NCBI RefSeq assembly: GCF_041260665.1
Contig: NZ_JBGCCT010000021.1
Span: 1-64,000 of the forward strand
Source: Catenulispora sp. GP43
Lineage (GTDB): Bacteria > Actinomycetota > Actinomycetes > Streptomycetales > Catenulisporaceae
Direction: 5' to 3'
DNA: 64,000 nt
Of the stretch, positions 15,695 to 24,284 are shown in pieces (position 1 is the first letter of the stretch; every line of letters begins with the position of its first letter). Below the pieces are notes generated by a model. The model made no database searches, was not told the origin of the DNA, and saw only the letters and a program-made list of their open reading frames with translations. A program made the translations under genes and the position numbers.

Positions 15695-17248
15695 TCAGGC
15701 TGCGAGTTGGCCGGGGAGGCCTTGGCGGAAGGCGAGGGCGGTGGCTACTTCGTCGGGGCCTGGGCGGGGGCGGCCGGTGAGGTCGGCGAGCGTCCAGGCC
15801 ACGCGTAGGAGGCGGTCGTAGCCGCGGGCGGTGAGCGTGCCGGCTTGGTAGCGGGCTTCGATGTCGGTGAGGCTTGCGGGGGCGGGGGCGAAATCGGCGC
15901 GCAGGGCGCTGCCGGGTATTTGGGCGTTGGTGGTCCAGGGGCGGTCCGTGTAGCGGTGGACGGCTCGGGCCCGGGCTTCGAGGACGCGGTCGCGGACGTC
16001 GGCGCTGGATTCGCCGGGGAGGGCGCCGAAGAGTTCGGCGCGTCCGACGGGGTGGATGGCCAGGCGGAGGTCGATGCGGTCGAGGAACGGACCGGAGAGC
16101 TTCTGGGTGTAGCGGCGGCGGGCTTCGGGGGTGCAGGTGCAGTGGCCGCCCGCGGTCCCGGCGCGGCCGCAGGGACACGGGTTCATGGCCGCGACCAGCA
16201 GAAATCTGGCGGGGAAGACGACGGTGCCGGACGCCCGGGCGATCACGATCTCGCCGGCTTCCAGGGGTTCGCGCAGGGCTTCCAGGACGGCGCGCTGCAT
16301 TTCGGCGATCTCGTCGGCGAACAGGACGCCGCGGTGGGCCCGGCTGATGGCGCCGGGGACGATGCGGCCGCTGCCTCCGCCGACCATGCCGGCGACGGTG
16401 CAGGTGTGGTGGATGCTTTGGTACGGCGGGTCGGTGATCAGGGGCTTGTCATAGGGCAGGGTGCCGGCGATCGAGTGGAGTGAGGACACCTCCAGGGCCT
16501 CGGCCTCGGCCAACGGAGGCAGGATCGAGGGCAGGCGTTCGGCCAGGAGGGTCTTGCCGGCTCCGGGCGCGCCGGCCAGGAGCAGGTGGTGCCCGCCGGC
16601 CGCGGCGACTTCGAGGGCGCGGCGGGCGTCGTGCTGGCCCAGGACGTCGGCCATGTCGGGCAGGGGACGCTGCGGGCGGAGGGGGCCGGTGCGCGGGGCG
16701 GTGTCCATCGGCAGGGGCTCGGCGTCGGGGACCTCGGTGCCTTGGAGGAACGCGACGACCTGCGCCAGGGAGCGCAGACCGTGGACTTCGAGGCCGGATA
16801 TCTGGGAGGCCTCCAGCGCGTTGGGCTCCGCGACGACGACCCTGCTCAGACCGTGGTCCCGGGCGGCGAGCGCGGCGGGGAGCACGCCGCGGACCGGGCG
16901 CAGGCGGCCGTCGAGGCAGAGCTCGGCCAGGAACATGGCGCCGTCCAGGGCCAGCTGGCTGATGGTGCCGGCGGCGGCCAGGGCGGCGGCGGAGACGGCC
17001 AGGTCGAACGCCGAGCCCTGCTTGCGGACCCAGGCCGGCGACAGGCCGACCATGACGTTGCCGTCGGGCCAGTGGTGGCCGGAGTTGTAGGTGGCGGCGC
17101 GGGCCCGGTCGCGGCACTCGGACAGGACGGTGTCGCGCAGGCCGAGGATCTGGGTCTTGGTGGCGCCCCGGGTGACGTTGACCTCGACCTCGACGACGAT
17201 GCCCTGGGTGCCGTTGAGGGCCACCGCGTGGGTGCGCGCGACGCTCAT
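15695..17248 (-). CDS. comM: Mg-chelatase-like AAA+ protein ComM/YifB
   Basis: 517 aa. N-terminal Lon-S16-like domain (1-~165, start MSVARTHAVALNGTQG), AAA+ domain with Walker A GAPGAGKT (226-233), Walker B GVLFADEIAEM and the CPCG zinc-like motif NPCPCGRAG, then a C-terminal helical part. In other bacteria ComM is a hexameric helicase that promotes branch migration during transformation. The ATG overlaps the stop of the preceding 172-codon frame as ATGA. The yraN-comM-dprA order is conserved. Confidence 0.9.
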   Translation of the reverse strand: MSVARTHAVALNGTQGIVVEVEVNVTRGATKTQILGLRDTVLSECRDRARAATYNSGHHWPDGNVMVGLSPAWVRKQGSAFDLAVSAAALAAAGTISQLALDGAMFLAELCLDGRLRPVRGVLPAALAARDHGLSRVVVAEPNALEASQISGLEVHGLRSLAQVVAFLQGTEVPDAEPLPMDTAPRTGPLRPQRPLPDMADVLGQHDARRALEVAAAGGHHLLLAGAPGAGKTLLAERLPSILPPLAEAEALEVSSLHSIAGTLPYDKPLITDPPYQSIHHTCTVAGMVGGGSGRIVPGAISRAHRGVLFADEIAEMQRAVLEALREPLEAGEIVIARASGTVVFPARFLLVAAMNPCPCGRAGTAGGHCTCTPEARRRYTQKLSGPFLDRIDLRLAIHPVGRAELFGALPGESSADVRDRVLEARARAVHRYTDRPWTTNAQIPGSALRADFAPAPASLTDIEARYQAGTLTARGYDRLLRVAWTLADLTGRPRPGPDEVATALAFRQGLPGQLAA

Positions 17249-17763
17249 GGCCGGGCCGCCTGGAGACGGGCGCCGGGACAGGTGGCGATGCTGCGGCGGT
17301 GGCGGCCACGGTAGGCGGGGAGGGCGGAGGGCCCCGAGAGGGTCGGGGCCAGGCGGATCGCGGCGGCGACGAAGGCTTGGGCGACACGGTGCTGGTCGGA
17401 GGGTACGGAAGGGTCGGCGAGGCACGGGGGCGGGGGCGGGGGCGGGGTGGCGATGCAGGCGGCGATGGCGAGGTTGGTTCCGGGCCCGATGGTGATGGCG
17501 GCGGCCTCGGAAATGGAGGTGGCGGTGGAGGTCGCGAAGGCGACGGCGATGCCGGTATCGAAAGTGGCGGCGGTGGCGCTCGGGGACGAAGCGGCAGCGC
17601 TGGAACAGGCGAGCGGCGGCGTGGCGATGGCATTGGCAGTGGCGGCAGCGCTGGAGCAGACGAGCGGCGGCATGTGGGTGGCAGCGGCCGCGACCGTGGC
17701 CGTGCAAGCCGCAGCGCCGCCGGAGCAGCCGCCAGACGTCGCCGCGAAGCCGATGGCGCGCAT
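17245..17763 (-). CDS. Ala/Ser/Thr-rich ORF coupled between yraN and comM
   Basis: 172 aa, not recognised. The ATG lies 1 nt after the yraN stop, and the stop overlaps the comM ATG as ATGA, so both ends show translational coupling. Third codon positions are mostly G or C, as in real genes here. The protein is Ala/Ser/Thr-rich with a near-duplicate segment (PPLVCSSAAA and PPLACSSAAA), a Pro run at ~118-124 and several Cys. It has no clear signal peptide. It could be a lineage-specific insert expanded from repeats, or non-coding DNA that stays open by chance. Confidence 0.42.
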   Translation of the reverse strand: MRAIGFAATSGGCSGGAAACTATVAAAATHMPPLVCSSAAATANAIATPPLACSSAAASSPSATAATFDTGIAVAFATSTATSISEAAAITIGPGTNLAIAACIATPPPPPPPCLADPSVPSDQHRVAQAFVAAAIRLAPTLSGPSALPAYRGRHRRSIATCPGARLQAARP

Positions 17764-17764
17764 C

Positions 17765-18238
17765 TCACACCGCCTGCAGGTGGTCGATGAGGGGCTCGGT
17801 GCGGCCGTCGGCGGGGAACAGGAGGCCGATGACGTCCAGGCGGATGCCGCGGACGCCGCGGGGCAGGTGCTGGCGTACTGCGGGGTCGAGGCGGTGTTCG
17901 GCCAGCCAGCGGTTGGTCAGTTTCCACAGGCGGGCTCTTTTGGCGTCGGTGACGGCGTCGAAGGGGCGGCCGCCGGTGCCGGCGCGGCGGGCTTTGACCT
18001 CGACGGTGATCAGGAGGTCGGAGGCCAGGGCGATGATGTCGAGTTCGCCGCGGACGTCGGGGCCGCGCCAGCGCCAGTTGCGGTCCAGGACGCGGTAGCC
18101 GCAGGCGGACAGGTAGGCGGCCGCCAGGTCTTCGCCCTCGCGGCCGAGTTGGCCCGGCGACAGGGTGCTGTGGTCGGCCGCTGACGGGAAGTCCGTCAGG
18201 TAGTGCTCGACCTCCAGGAATGGGGTTGTCCCGGCCAC
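17765..18238 (-). CDS. YraN (UPF0102) nuclease-fold protein
   Basis: 157 aa from a GTG at 18238 with a strong GGGAGGAG ribosome binding site 8 nt before it. Core: GREGEDLAAAYLSACGYRVLDRNWRW, then RGELDIIALASDLLITVEVKAR, the D-(x)n-ExK pattern of the restriction-endonuclease-like fold. The biological role of the family is unsettled. The open frame extends 45 codons upstream of this start without coding support. First of yraN - 172-aa ORF - comM - dprA, with overlapping or near-touching ends. Confidence 0.87.
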   Translation of the reverse strand: MAGTTPFLEVEHYLTDFPSAADHSTLSPGQLGREGEDLAAAYLSACGYRVLDRNWRWRGPDVRGELDIIALASDLLITVEVKARRAGTGGRPFDAVTDAKRARLWKLTNRWLAEHRLDPAVRQHLPRGVRGIRLDVIGLLFPADGRTEPLIDHLQAV

Positions 18239-18446
18239 GGCTGCGCTCCTCCCGGTCTTTGGCCGGCCCGCTTTCGGGCCGCTCGTGATCGAGGGTCGCC
18301 CGGGGCGGGGGTGCTGGGCCAATGGCGGGTCGGGGGCTGTGGATAAGTCGGGGGGAAAGGGGACGCCCGTCACTCGTGTGGCCCAATGGGCCCGCGTGAC
18401 GGGCGGTTTTGTTGCTTGTTCAATTAGATGTGCGGCCGGCGGTCTC

Positions 18447-18755
18447 TCAGTCGGTCGGGACTTCCAGGTCGCTCTTGGCCAGTTCCTCGACGTTCACGTC
18501 CTTGAAGGTGACCACCTTCACGTTCTTCACGAACCGCGCCGGCCGGTACATGTCCCACACCCAGGCGTCGGCCATGGTCACCTCGAAGTACACCTCGCCG
18601 TCGGCGGAGCGCACGGCCAGGTCGACCTGGTTGGTCAGGTAGAAGCGGCGCTCGGTCTCGACCACGTACTTGAACAGGCCGACCACGTCGCGGTACTCGC
18701 GATAGAGCTGGAGCTCCATCTCGGTCTCGTACTTCTCGAGGTCCTCAGCGCTCAT
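18447..18755 (-). CDS. DUF2469 family protein
   Basis: 102 aa, acidic and cytoplasmic. MSAEDLEKYETEMELQLYRE and EVYFEVTMADAWVWDMYRPARFVKNVKVVTFKDVNVEEL are the conserved blocks of this actinobacterial family. It has no known activity and is almost always next to rnhB and yraN. The ATG at 18755 is preceded by AGGGGAG at a good distance; a GTG two codons earlier is too close to that site. Confidence 0.88.
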   Translation of the reverse strand: MSAEDLEKYETEMELQLYREYRDVVGLFKYVVETERRFYLTNQVDLAVRSADGEVYFEVTMADAWVWDMYRPARFVKNVKVVTFKDVNVEELAKSDLEVPTD

Positions 18756-18795
18756 GCCCACGCTCCCCTTGGTCGGTCTTCAATCACAGTCATTG

Positions 18796-19470
18796 TCACC
18801 CACAACGCGGGGAAACGTTCGCCACGTTGGCATATGTGAACCGGTGCTCCGCACAGGGCCCGTGCTCGGTCAACGCTGCCTGGTGGGCGGGCGTGGAGTA
18901 GCCCTTGTGGACCTCGAAGCCGTACGCCGGATAGCGCTGGGCCAACTCGGTCATCATGCCGTCCCGCACCGTCTTGGCCAGCACCGAGGCGGCGGCCACG
19001 CAGGCGGCCACCTGGTCCCCCTTCCACATGGCCAGGCTGGGGCAGGGAAGTCCGTCGACGCGGAATCCGTCGGAGAGCACATAGGCCGGGGAGACGTCCA
19101 AGCGGGCCACGGCGCGGCGCAGCGCTTCGATGTTCGCCTGGTGCAGGCCCAGGCGGTCCACCTCCGGGGCCGGTATGGCGACCCACGCATAGGACAGCGC
19201 GCGCTTCTCGATCTCCACGCGGACCCGGTCGCGGGCCTTCTCGGTGAGCAGCTTGGAGTCGGACAAGCCGGGGATGCGGCCGCCTGCCCCGGGGCGGAGG
19301 ATCACAGCACCGGCCACCAGCGGCCCGGCACAGGCGCCCCGGCCGGCTTCGTCAGCGCCGGCGACCTGAGCGAACCCGGCACGCGCCAGAGCGCGCTCGT
19401 AGCCGTAGATTCCCGCGTCGGAGCGGATGGCTACGCCGCGCGGCATCGAGAGTGTGGGCGTAGTGGTCAT
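18796..19470 (-). CDS. rnhB: Ribonuclease HII
   Basis: 224 aa. Cleaves RNA in RNA-DNA hybrids and at single ribonucleotides in DNA. The metal-binding DE motif is in AGADEAGRGACAGPL (about 38-52). SDSKLLTEKAR, SDGFRV and KGDQVAACVAAASVLAKTVRD complete the active site, and GYSTPAHQAAL is the C-terminal signature. No ribosome binding site; TACGTT lies 7 nt before the ATG, suggesting a leaderless transcript. 40 bp upstream of DUF2469 on the same strand. Confidence 0.94.
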   Translation of the reverse strand: MTTTPTLSMPRGVAIRSDAGIYGYERALARAGFAQVAGADEAGRGACAGPLVAGAVILRPGAGGRIPGLSDSKLLTEKARDRVRVEIEKRALSYAWVAIPAPEVDRLGLHQANIEALRRAVARLDVSPAYVLSDGFRVDGLPCPSLAMWKGDQVAACVAAASVLAKTVRDGMMTELAQRYPAYGFEVHKGYSTPAHQAALTEHGPCAEHRFTYANVANVSPRCG

Positions 19471-19477
19471 CGTCTAT

Positions 19478-19483
19478 AACGTA
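19478..19483 (-). promoter_or_regulatory. -10 hexamer TACGTT, leaderless rnhB start
   Basis: TACGTT sits 7 nt upstream of the rnhB ATG. The same hexamer and spacing precede the membrane protein gene at 36332. Confidence 0.5.
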
Positions 19484-19500
19484 CAGCGCCCCGGGGACGA

Positions 19501-19543
19501 CAATGGCGGCCGCAGCGGGAAGTCCGTGCCGCGACCGCCATTG
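19501..19543 (-). terminator. Terminator hairpin downstream of first lepB
   Basis: CAATGGCGG (19501-19509) pairs perfectly with CCGCCATTG (19535-19543), extended by CGC/GCG across one mismatch. It lies ~40 bp past the lepB stop and before the rnhB promoter, separating the two units. Confidence 0.7.
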
Positions 19544-19557
19544 ACCATGAGGTCAAA

Positions 19558-19575
19558 TCACTACAAAAGTAGTGA
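19558..19575 (-). terminator. Second hairpin just after lepB
   Basis: TCACTAC/GTAGTGA with an AAAA loop, 10 bp past the lepB stop. It is AT-rich for this genome. With the larger hairpin beyond it, it forms a tandem terminator. Confidence 0.6.
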
Positions 19576-19585
19576 AACTACAGCT

Positions 19586-21004
19586 CTAGTTGGACAGCAG
19601 GTCCAGCTTCTTCAACTTGCGACGGCGCCGCACCACGGTGATCGGGACCGCCATGGCGAAGGCCGCCACCGGCACCGCGCCGGGCGTCTCCAGCGCCTGG
19701 AAGCTCTTCTTGAACGTCGAGGGCACCGGCAGCGTGCCGAAGTGCGACGGCGGCCAGACCTTCAGCACCGCCACGCCGACCACGTTGCCCAGCGGGACGA
19801 AGCCGCCGGTCGGGCCGTTGATGTGGGCGCGGGAGTCCACGGACACCTCGCGGTGGTCGCCCATGACCCAGATCTTGCCCTGGGGCACGTGCACCTCGAA
19901 GGGCTCCATCGACGGCAGGTTGCCCGGGTACAGGTACCCCGACTCCTGCAGCGGGACGCCGTTGACGGTGACCGGCGCGCCGTTGCCGGCGCACTTGACG
20001 TCGTCGCCGCCGACGCCGATGACCCGCTTGATCAGGTCGCCGTTGTCCTCCGGCAGCAGGCCGACCGCGGTCAGGGCCTTGCTGAAGACGTTCTTCGGCT
20101 TCACCGGCTCGCTGTCCAGCCAGCCGCCCGGGTCCTGGAAGACCACGATGTCGCCGCGGTTGGGCTCGTGGCCCATCCAGTTCGTGAACCGGTTCACCAG
20201 CACGCGGTCGTTGATCTCCAGCGTGTTCTGCATCGAGCCGGAGGGGATGACGAACGCCTGGACCAGGAAAGTCTTGATGATGAAGGCCAGCACCAGGGCG
20301 ATGGCCAGCAGGAACGGCAGTTCGACGATGAACGGCCGCGGCTTCTTCGGGAACGCGAAGTGCCACACCGCCACGAACGGCAGCAGGACCCACTGCCACC
20401 ACGTGCGGGGCCCGGCCGGCGCGGCCGGCTCGGGGGCCGGCTGCTCGTCCTCGGGGGACGGCGAGACGCCCTCGGAGCCGCCCTGGGAGTCGGGACCCTC
20501 GGGGCCGCCGAAGCCCGAAGGACCGGAAGGACCGCCCGGACCGCCGGGATCCTCGGAACCGCCGCCGGGGCCGCCGGAACCGCCGGGACCGCTGTGCCCC
20601 GCGTAGTCCCCGTAGCCGCCTTGCCCGGCGTAGCCGCCCTGACCACTCTGACCGCTCTGGCCGTCGTAGCTACCTGGCGCGGGGTATCCGCCCTGCGCGG
20701 GGTAACCCTGACCGGCATAGCCGCCCTGCGCGGGGTATCCGCCCTGGCCCGCGTAGCCGCCGGCCGCACCGGACTGGTCGTAGCCCGACGACGGCGCGTA
20801 CCCGGAGGACGCCGCGTAGCCGGCCCCCTGGTCGTGCGCCCCGTAGCCGGCACCCTGGTCGTGTGCCGCCTGGTCGGGGCGCGGGACCCCGGCCTCGCCG
20901 CGGCCGACCGGGTTGTCGGCGGTCTCCGAGCTCTCGTCCACTGTCACAGTCTGCCCTTCCGCTGACCCGCCAGGCCCGCTCCGCTTCGCTTCCGCCTGGT
21001 CCAT
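19586..21004 (-). CDS. lepB: Type I signal peptidase with Gly/Tyr/Gln-rich arm
   Basis: 472 aa. Residues 1-~195 are cytoplasmic and disordered, with GGYAGQGGYPAQ-type repeats, then Gly/Pro-rich sequence. A membrane anchor (LPFLLAIALVLAFIIKTFLV, ~226-245) leads to the catalytic Ser in IPSGSMQNTL (near 255) and Lys in GDLIKRVIGVGGD (near 326), and the GDHREVSVDSRA box. A C-terminal hydrophobic segment (VPVAAFAMAVPITVV) and basic tail follow. It cleaves Sec/Tat signal peptides outside the membrane. Downstream of a second signal peptidase gene; Streptomyces has four clustered here. Confidence 0.92.
   Translation of the reverse strand: MDQAEAKRSGPGGSAEGQTVTVDESSETADNPVGRGEAGVPRPDQAAHDQGAGYGAHDQGAGYAASSGYAPSSGYDQSGAAGGYAGQGGYPAQGGYAGQGYPAQGGYPAPGSYDGQSGQSGQGGYAGQGGYGDYAGHSGPGGSGGPGGGSEDPGGPGGPSGPSGFGGPEGPDSQGGSEGVSPSPEDEQPAPEPAAPAGPRTWWQWVLLPFVAVWHFAFPKKPRPFIVELPFLLAIALVLAFIIKTFLVQAFVIPSGSMQNTLEINDRVLVNRFTNWMGHEPNRGDIVVFQDPGGWLDSEPVKPKNVFSKALTAVGLLPEDNGDLIKRVIGVGGDDVKCAGNGAPVTVNGVPLQESGYLYPGNLPSMEPFEVHVPQGKIWVMGDHREVSVDSRAHINGPTGGFVPLGNVVGVAVLKVWPPSHFGTLPVPSTFKKSFQALETPGAVPVAAFAMAVPITVVRRRRKLKKLDLLSN
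20600..20860 (-). repeat. Gly-Tyr-Gln coding repeats in first lepB
   Basis: Imperfect 15-30-bp direct repeats (cores such as GCGGGGTA and CCGGCGTAGCCGCCCTG on the plus strand) encode the GGYAGQGGYPAQ repeats of the cytoplasmic arm. Confidence 0.6.
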
Positions 21005-21040
21005 GTCGCTGTTTCCTTCGCAGTCCCTCGAAAGTTCGGC

Positions 21041-21928
21041 TCAGCCAAGCGGCCGCTCCGTACCCAACCGCCTCCGTAGCCGATTGGTTACGCCCACAGG
21101 GCCCGGAAGAAGAGTGCCGCCGCGGCGACGGCGCCGCTGCAAGCCCGCCCGCAACGGCACCGCGAGCGTGAAGCCCCACAGCAGAGGCGGCGCGGTGGTC
21201 GCGCTCTGCATGGCCTGCGCAGGGTTCTTCAAGGAGAACGTAGAAGGAGTCCCCAGGCCGCTCATGCGAGTCAGCGGCCATATCCGCACGAACGCATGAC
21301 CCTGCATGTCCGAATACGGCACCAGCCCCTGGGAGGGCTCCTGCAGGTGGACCCGCGAGTCCCCGGAGTCGCTCCGGTGGTCGCCGAGCACGAACACCGT
21401 GTGCGGCTGGACGGTGATCGGCCCGAACGGGGTCTGCGAGGGGTCGTCCAACTGCCCGTCGGCGCCGCGGTAGAGATAGGAGTGCTCGTCCAGCGGCACG
21501 CCGTTCACCGTCACCGGCTCTCCGACGCCCTTGCACTGCACCACGTCGCCGGGCACCCCGACCACGCGCTTGATGAGGTCCTGCTCGTTGCCCTCGGGCA
21601 GCAGTCCGACGAAGGAGAAGACCTTCTTGATCCCGCCGACGACGGCGTTGTCCTTCTTGATCTCCGAGGGGTCCAGCCAGCCGCCGGGGTCCTTGAACAC
21701 CACGATCTGGCCGCGCTGCGGGGTCCAGCCGAACCACGGGGTCAGCTTGTTCACCAGGACTCGGTCGCCGGGTTCGATGGTGTGCTGCATGGACTGGGAG
21801 GGGATGAAGTAGGCCTGGACGAAGAAGGTCTTGATCACCAGGGCGAGCAACAACGCGACCCCGAAGAGGATCGGCAGTTCCTTCCACAGCTTCACCGGTT
21901 TCAGCCGGCGCCTTTGCCCCTTGGCCAC
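21041..21928 (-). CDS. lepB: Type I signal peptidase
   Basis: 295 aa. N-terminal anchor LPILFGVALLLALVIKTFFV (18-37). Catalytic Ser46 in IPSQSMQHTI, Lys120 in DLIKRVVGVPGD, and GDHRSDSGDSRVH. A C-terminal hydrophobic stretch (PPLLWGFTLAVPLRAG) and an Arg-rich tail suggest a second anchor, as in Streptomyces SipX-type enzymes. The start is chosen at a GTG 7 nt after TAGGGT (leaderless pattern); a GTG three codons earlier (21937) is the alternative. It lies between rplS and the other signal peptidase, with 36 bp to the latter. Confidence 0.91.
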   Translation of the reverse strand: MAKGQRRRLKPVKLWKELPILFGVALLLALVIKTFFVQAYFIPSQSMQHTIEPGDRVLVNKLTPWFGWTPQRGQIVVFKDPGGWLDPSEIKKDNAVVGGIKKVFSFVGLLPEGNEQDLIKRVVGVPGDVVQCKGVGEPVTVNGVPLDEHSYLYRGADGQLDDPSQTPFGPITVQPHTVFVLGDHRSDSGDSRVHLQEPSQGLVPYSDMQGHAFVRIWPLTRMSGLGTPSTFSLKNPAQAMQSATTAPPLLWGFTLAVPLRAGLQRRRRRGGTLLPGPVGVTNRLRRRLGTERPLG

Positions 21929-22048
21929 CGGCCGCACCCTAGCCTGTTCGTCGTCGAGTCCGCGGGACCCGGGTCAGCACATTTGGACAGACAGGAACAG
22001 CCGTTCCCAGTCGAACAAGTTATAGGACTTGCCTGAGGATTGTGTAAA

Positions 22049-22093
22049 CGGCTCCGGGCCACGTCCTCGTGGTGAGGACGTGGCCCGGAGCCG
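22049..22093 (-). terminator. Strong terminator after rplS
   Basis: Perfect 20-bp stem (22049-22068 with 22074-22093) and a 5-nt loop, 27 bp past the rplS stop. The strongest hairpin in the window, closing the rpsP-rplS operon. Confidence 0.9.
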
Positions 22094-22119
22094 TGGAAGA
22101 CCGTGCGGTGCGACGGGGC

Positions 22120-22479
22120 TCAGTGGCCCGCGACAGCCTCGCGCTTCTCCTTGATCTTCGCCTTCTTGCCGCGCAGGTCGCGCAGGTAGTACAGCTTCGC
22201 CCGACGGACGTCACCGCGGGTCACGACCTCGATCTTCTCGATGATCGGGGTGTGCAGCGGGAAGGTGCGCTCCACGCCGACGCTGAAGCTGACCTTGCGG
22301 ACGGTGAAGGTCTCGCGCACGCCCGAGCCCTGGCGGCGGATGACGACGCCCTTGAACTGCTGGATGCGGGAGCGGTTGCCCTCGACGACCTTGACGTGCA
22401 CGTTGACGGTGTCACCGGGACGGAACGCCGGGACGTCGATGCGCATCGACAGCTCGTCGATGGTGGACAGCTTGTCCAT
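22120..22479 (-). CDS. rplS: 50S ribosomal protein L19
   Basis: 119 aa from the ATG at 22479 with GAGGAGAGATC before it. Complete L19: [35 protein letters not shown] opening, [22 protein letters not shown] core, [20 protein letters not shown] end. It sits at the 30S-50S interface. Separated from trmD by 160 bp that includes a 7-bp inverted repeat (22589-22595/22618-22624), so it may have its own control. Last gene of the rpsP operon. Confidence 0.97.
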   Translation of the reverse strand: MDKLSTIDELSMRIDVPAFRPGDTVNVHVKVVEGNRSRIQQFKGVVIRRQGSGVRETFTVRKVSFSVGVERTFPLHTPIIEKIEVVTRGDVRRAKLYYLRDLRGKKAKIKEKREAVAGH

Positions 22480-22639
22480 GATCTCTCCTCGTGGACGCCA
22501 CAGGTCGGCCACGGCTTAGGTGGTGTAACCAGATTCCGGCTTGAAGACGCCGTGGGCGGGTCCCCCTGTGGCAGGGCGCGTCCGGCGGGCAGGTGGCTGT
22601 GTCTAATGAAAGGCGGGCACCTGCTCAAGCAGTACCGGC

Positions 22640-23458
22640 CTAGTCTGACACAGCGTCGGCGTCGAAACGAAATCCGTCGGGCGTCCACGACCAGCCCAAA
22701 GCCTCCAGCCGGGCCCGGTCCTTCTTGTCCAGCGCCGCCGGGTCCAAGGCCGCGATCAGGTCCGGGCGCATCGCAGCGGTGCGTTCCAGCGCCTGGTCCC
22801 GCCGCCAGCGCGCGATCAGCGCGTGGTTGCCGGACAGCAGCACAGGCGGAACCTCGCGGCCGTCCCAGCTTGCGGGCTTCGTATATACGGGACCCTCCAG
22901 GAGTCCCGCCATACCGCCCTCAGAGGAATGTCCAAAGGAGTCGTCCTTGGCAGACTCCGCATTGCCCAGCACCCCGGGCAGCAGCCGGCCCACCGCCTCG
23001 ACCATCACCAGCACCGCGACCTCGCCGCCGGCCAGCACGTAGTCGCCGATGGAGAGCTCCTCCACGGGCATCCGCTCCGCGGCGGCCTCGATGAACCGCC
23101 GGTCGATGCCCTCATAGCGAGCCGGGGCGAACACCAGGTGCGAGGCGGTCGCGAGGTCCTCGGCGACCCGCTGGGTGAACGGCCGGCCCGACGGCGTCGG
23201 CACGATCAGCCGCGCCCCGGCCTCCCGGCCGGGCGGCACGATCTGGGTCAGGGCCTCCGACCACGGCTCGGGCTTCATCACCATGCCCGGACCGCCGCCG
23301 CACGGCGAGTCGTCCACCGTGTTGTGCCGGTCGTGGGTCCAGGTTCGCAGCTCGTGCACGCGCACGTCGAGGATCCCGGCGGCCGCCGCCTTGCCGATCA
23401 GCGAGACGTCCAGCGGCGCCAGGTACTCGGGGAAGATGGTGACGATGTCGATGCGCAT
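22640..23458 (-). CDS. trmD: tRNA (guanine37-N1)-methyltransferase
   Basis: 272 aa. SPOUT (trefoil-knot) methyltransferase that makes m1G37 and so prevents +1 frameshifting. Signatures: MRIDIVTIFPEYL at the start, DDSPCGGGPGMVMKPEP (substrate loop), PARYEGIDRRF, and the knot ELSIGDYVLAGGEVAVLVMVEAV. Length is slightly above the E. coli enzyme, with a normal C-terminal domain. Follows rimM by 24 bp. Confidence 0.96.
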   Translation of the reverse strand: MRIDIVTIFPEYLAPLDVSLIGKAAAAGILDVRVHELRTWTHDRHNTVDDSPCGGGPGMVMKPEPWSEALTQIVPPGREAGARLIVPTPSGRPFTQRVAEDLATASHLVFAPARYEGIDRRFIEAAAERMPVEELSIGDYVLAGGEVAVLVMVEAVGRLLPGVLGNAESAKDDSFGHSSEGGMAGLLEGPVYTKPASWDGREVPPVLLSGNHALIARWRRDQALERTAAMRPDLIAALDPAALDKKDRARLEALGWSWTPDGFRFDADAVSD

Positions 23459-23482
23459 ATGAGATGACCGCTCTGCAGGCGG

Positions 23483-24046
23483 CTATTCGACGCTGTCCAG
23501 GTCCAGCAGCCCGGCCGGCGGATCGACCACGACCCGGTGCCCGGCGATGTCCACGGTCGGGACGAACTGCTTGATGAACGGGATCAGCACCTCCGGCGCG
23601 TCCGGCCGCTTGACCGCCAGCACGTCCTGCCCCGGCAGGTGCAGCAGGTCGGCGATCTCCCCCAGCACGGTCCCGTCGGCCAGCTCGACGGCCAGCCCGA
23701 CCAGCTGGTGGTCGTAGAACTCCTCGGGGTCCTCGGGGGTCTCGTCCGGGTCGGCCTCGACCACCAGGATGGTGTTGCGCAGCGCCTCGACCGCGTTCCG
23801 GTCGGCCACGCCCTCGAAGGACAGCAGCAGGATGCCGCTGTGGAAGCGCATGTCGGATACCACGAGCGGACCGCGCTCGGCCGGCTCGGTCAGCAGGCGC
23901 GAGCCCGGCGCGAAGCGCAACTCGGGGTCGTCGGTGCGGACCTCGACCGTGGCCTGGCCGCGGATGCCGTGCGCACGACCGATCCGGCCGACCACGAGGC
24001 GCAGCGCCTCGGGCCGGCCGGAACCGCTCTCAGTGTCGGGGCTCAC
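23483..24046 (-). CDS. rimM: 16S rRNA processing protein RimM
   Basis: 187 aa. Assembly factor for the 30S head that binds S19. N-terminal RimM domain (LVVGRIGRAHGIRGQATVEV at 17-36) and C-terminal PRC barrel (EEFYDHQLVGLAVELADGTVLGEI, then EVLIPFIKQFVPTVDI). The GTG start overlaps the khpA stop as GTGA, so translation is coupled. Upstream of trmD in the usual ribosomal operon. Confidence 0.95.
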   Translation of the reverse strand: MSPDTESGSGRPEALRLVVGRIGRAHGIRGQATVEVRTDDPELRFAPGSRLLTEPAERGPLVVSDMRFHSGILLLSFEGVADRNAVEALRNTILVVEADPDETPEDPEEFYDHQLVGLAVELADGTVLGEIADLLHLPGQDVLAVKRPDAPEVLIPFIKQFVPTVDIAGHRVVVDPPAGLLDLDSVE

Positions 24047-24282
24047 CGGTAGCCGGCCGCCTCGACCAGGTCGACGCGCAGCGAGCGGCCGCCGAGGGCG
24101 GCCATCACGGTGCGCAGCGCCCGCGCGGTGCGCCCGCCGCGGCCGATGACCTTGCCCAGGTCGTCCGGGTGCACCCGGACTTCCAGGACCTTGCCGCGGC
24201 GCTGGTCGCGCTCGCGGACCCGGACCTCATCGGGGTGCTCGACGATGCCCTTGACCAGGTGCTCCAGGGCCTCTTCCAGCAT
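24043..24282 (-). CDS. khpA: KH-domain RNA-binding protein KhpA
   Basis: 79 aa, a single KH domain. MLEEALEHLVKGIVEHPDEV opens the family and IGRGGRTARALRTVM carries the GxxG RNA-contact loop. In firmicutes KhpA pairs with KhpB and affects cell division and envelope growth; the role in actinobacteria is less clear. The ATG lies 2 bp after the rpsP stop, and the stop overlaps rimM. Confidence 0.94.
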   Translation of the reverse strand: MLEEALEHLVKGIVEHPDEVRVRERDQRRGKVLEVRVHPDDLGKVIGRGGRTARALRTVMAALGGRSLRVDLVEAAGYR

Positions 24283-24284
24283 GC

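Noticed and set aside
15695-17707. Longer comM frame starting at 17707
   Set aside because: The extra 153 codons are His/Arg-rich shadow sequence; the known ComM N-terminus starts at 17248.
20600-20860. CRISPR-like periodic repeats
   Set aside because: Repeats are in-frame coding DNA for Gly-Tyr-Gln motifs of a signal peptidase; there are no unique spacers.
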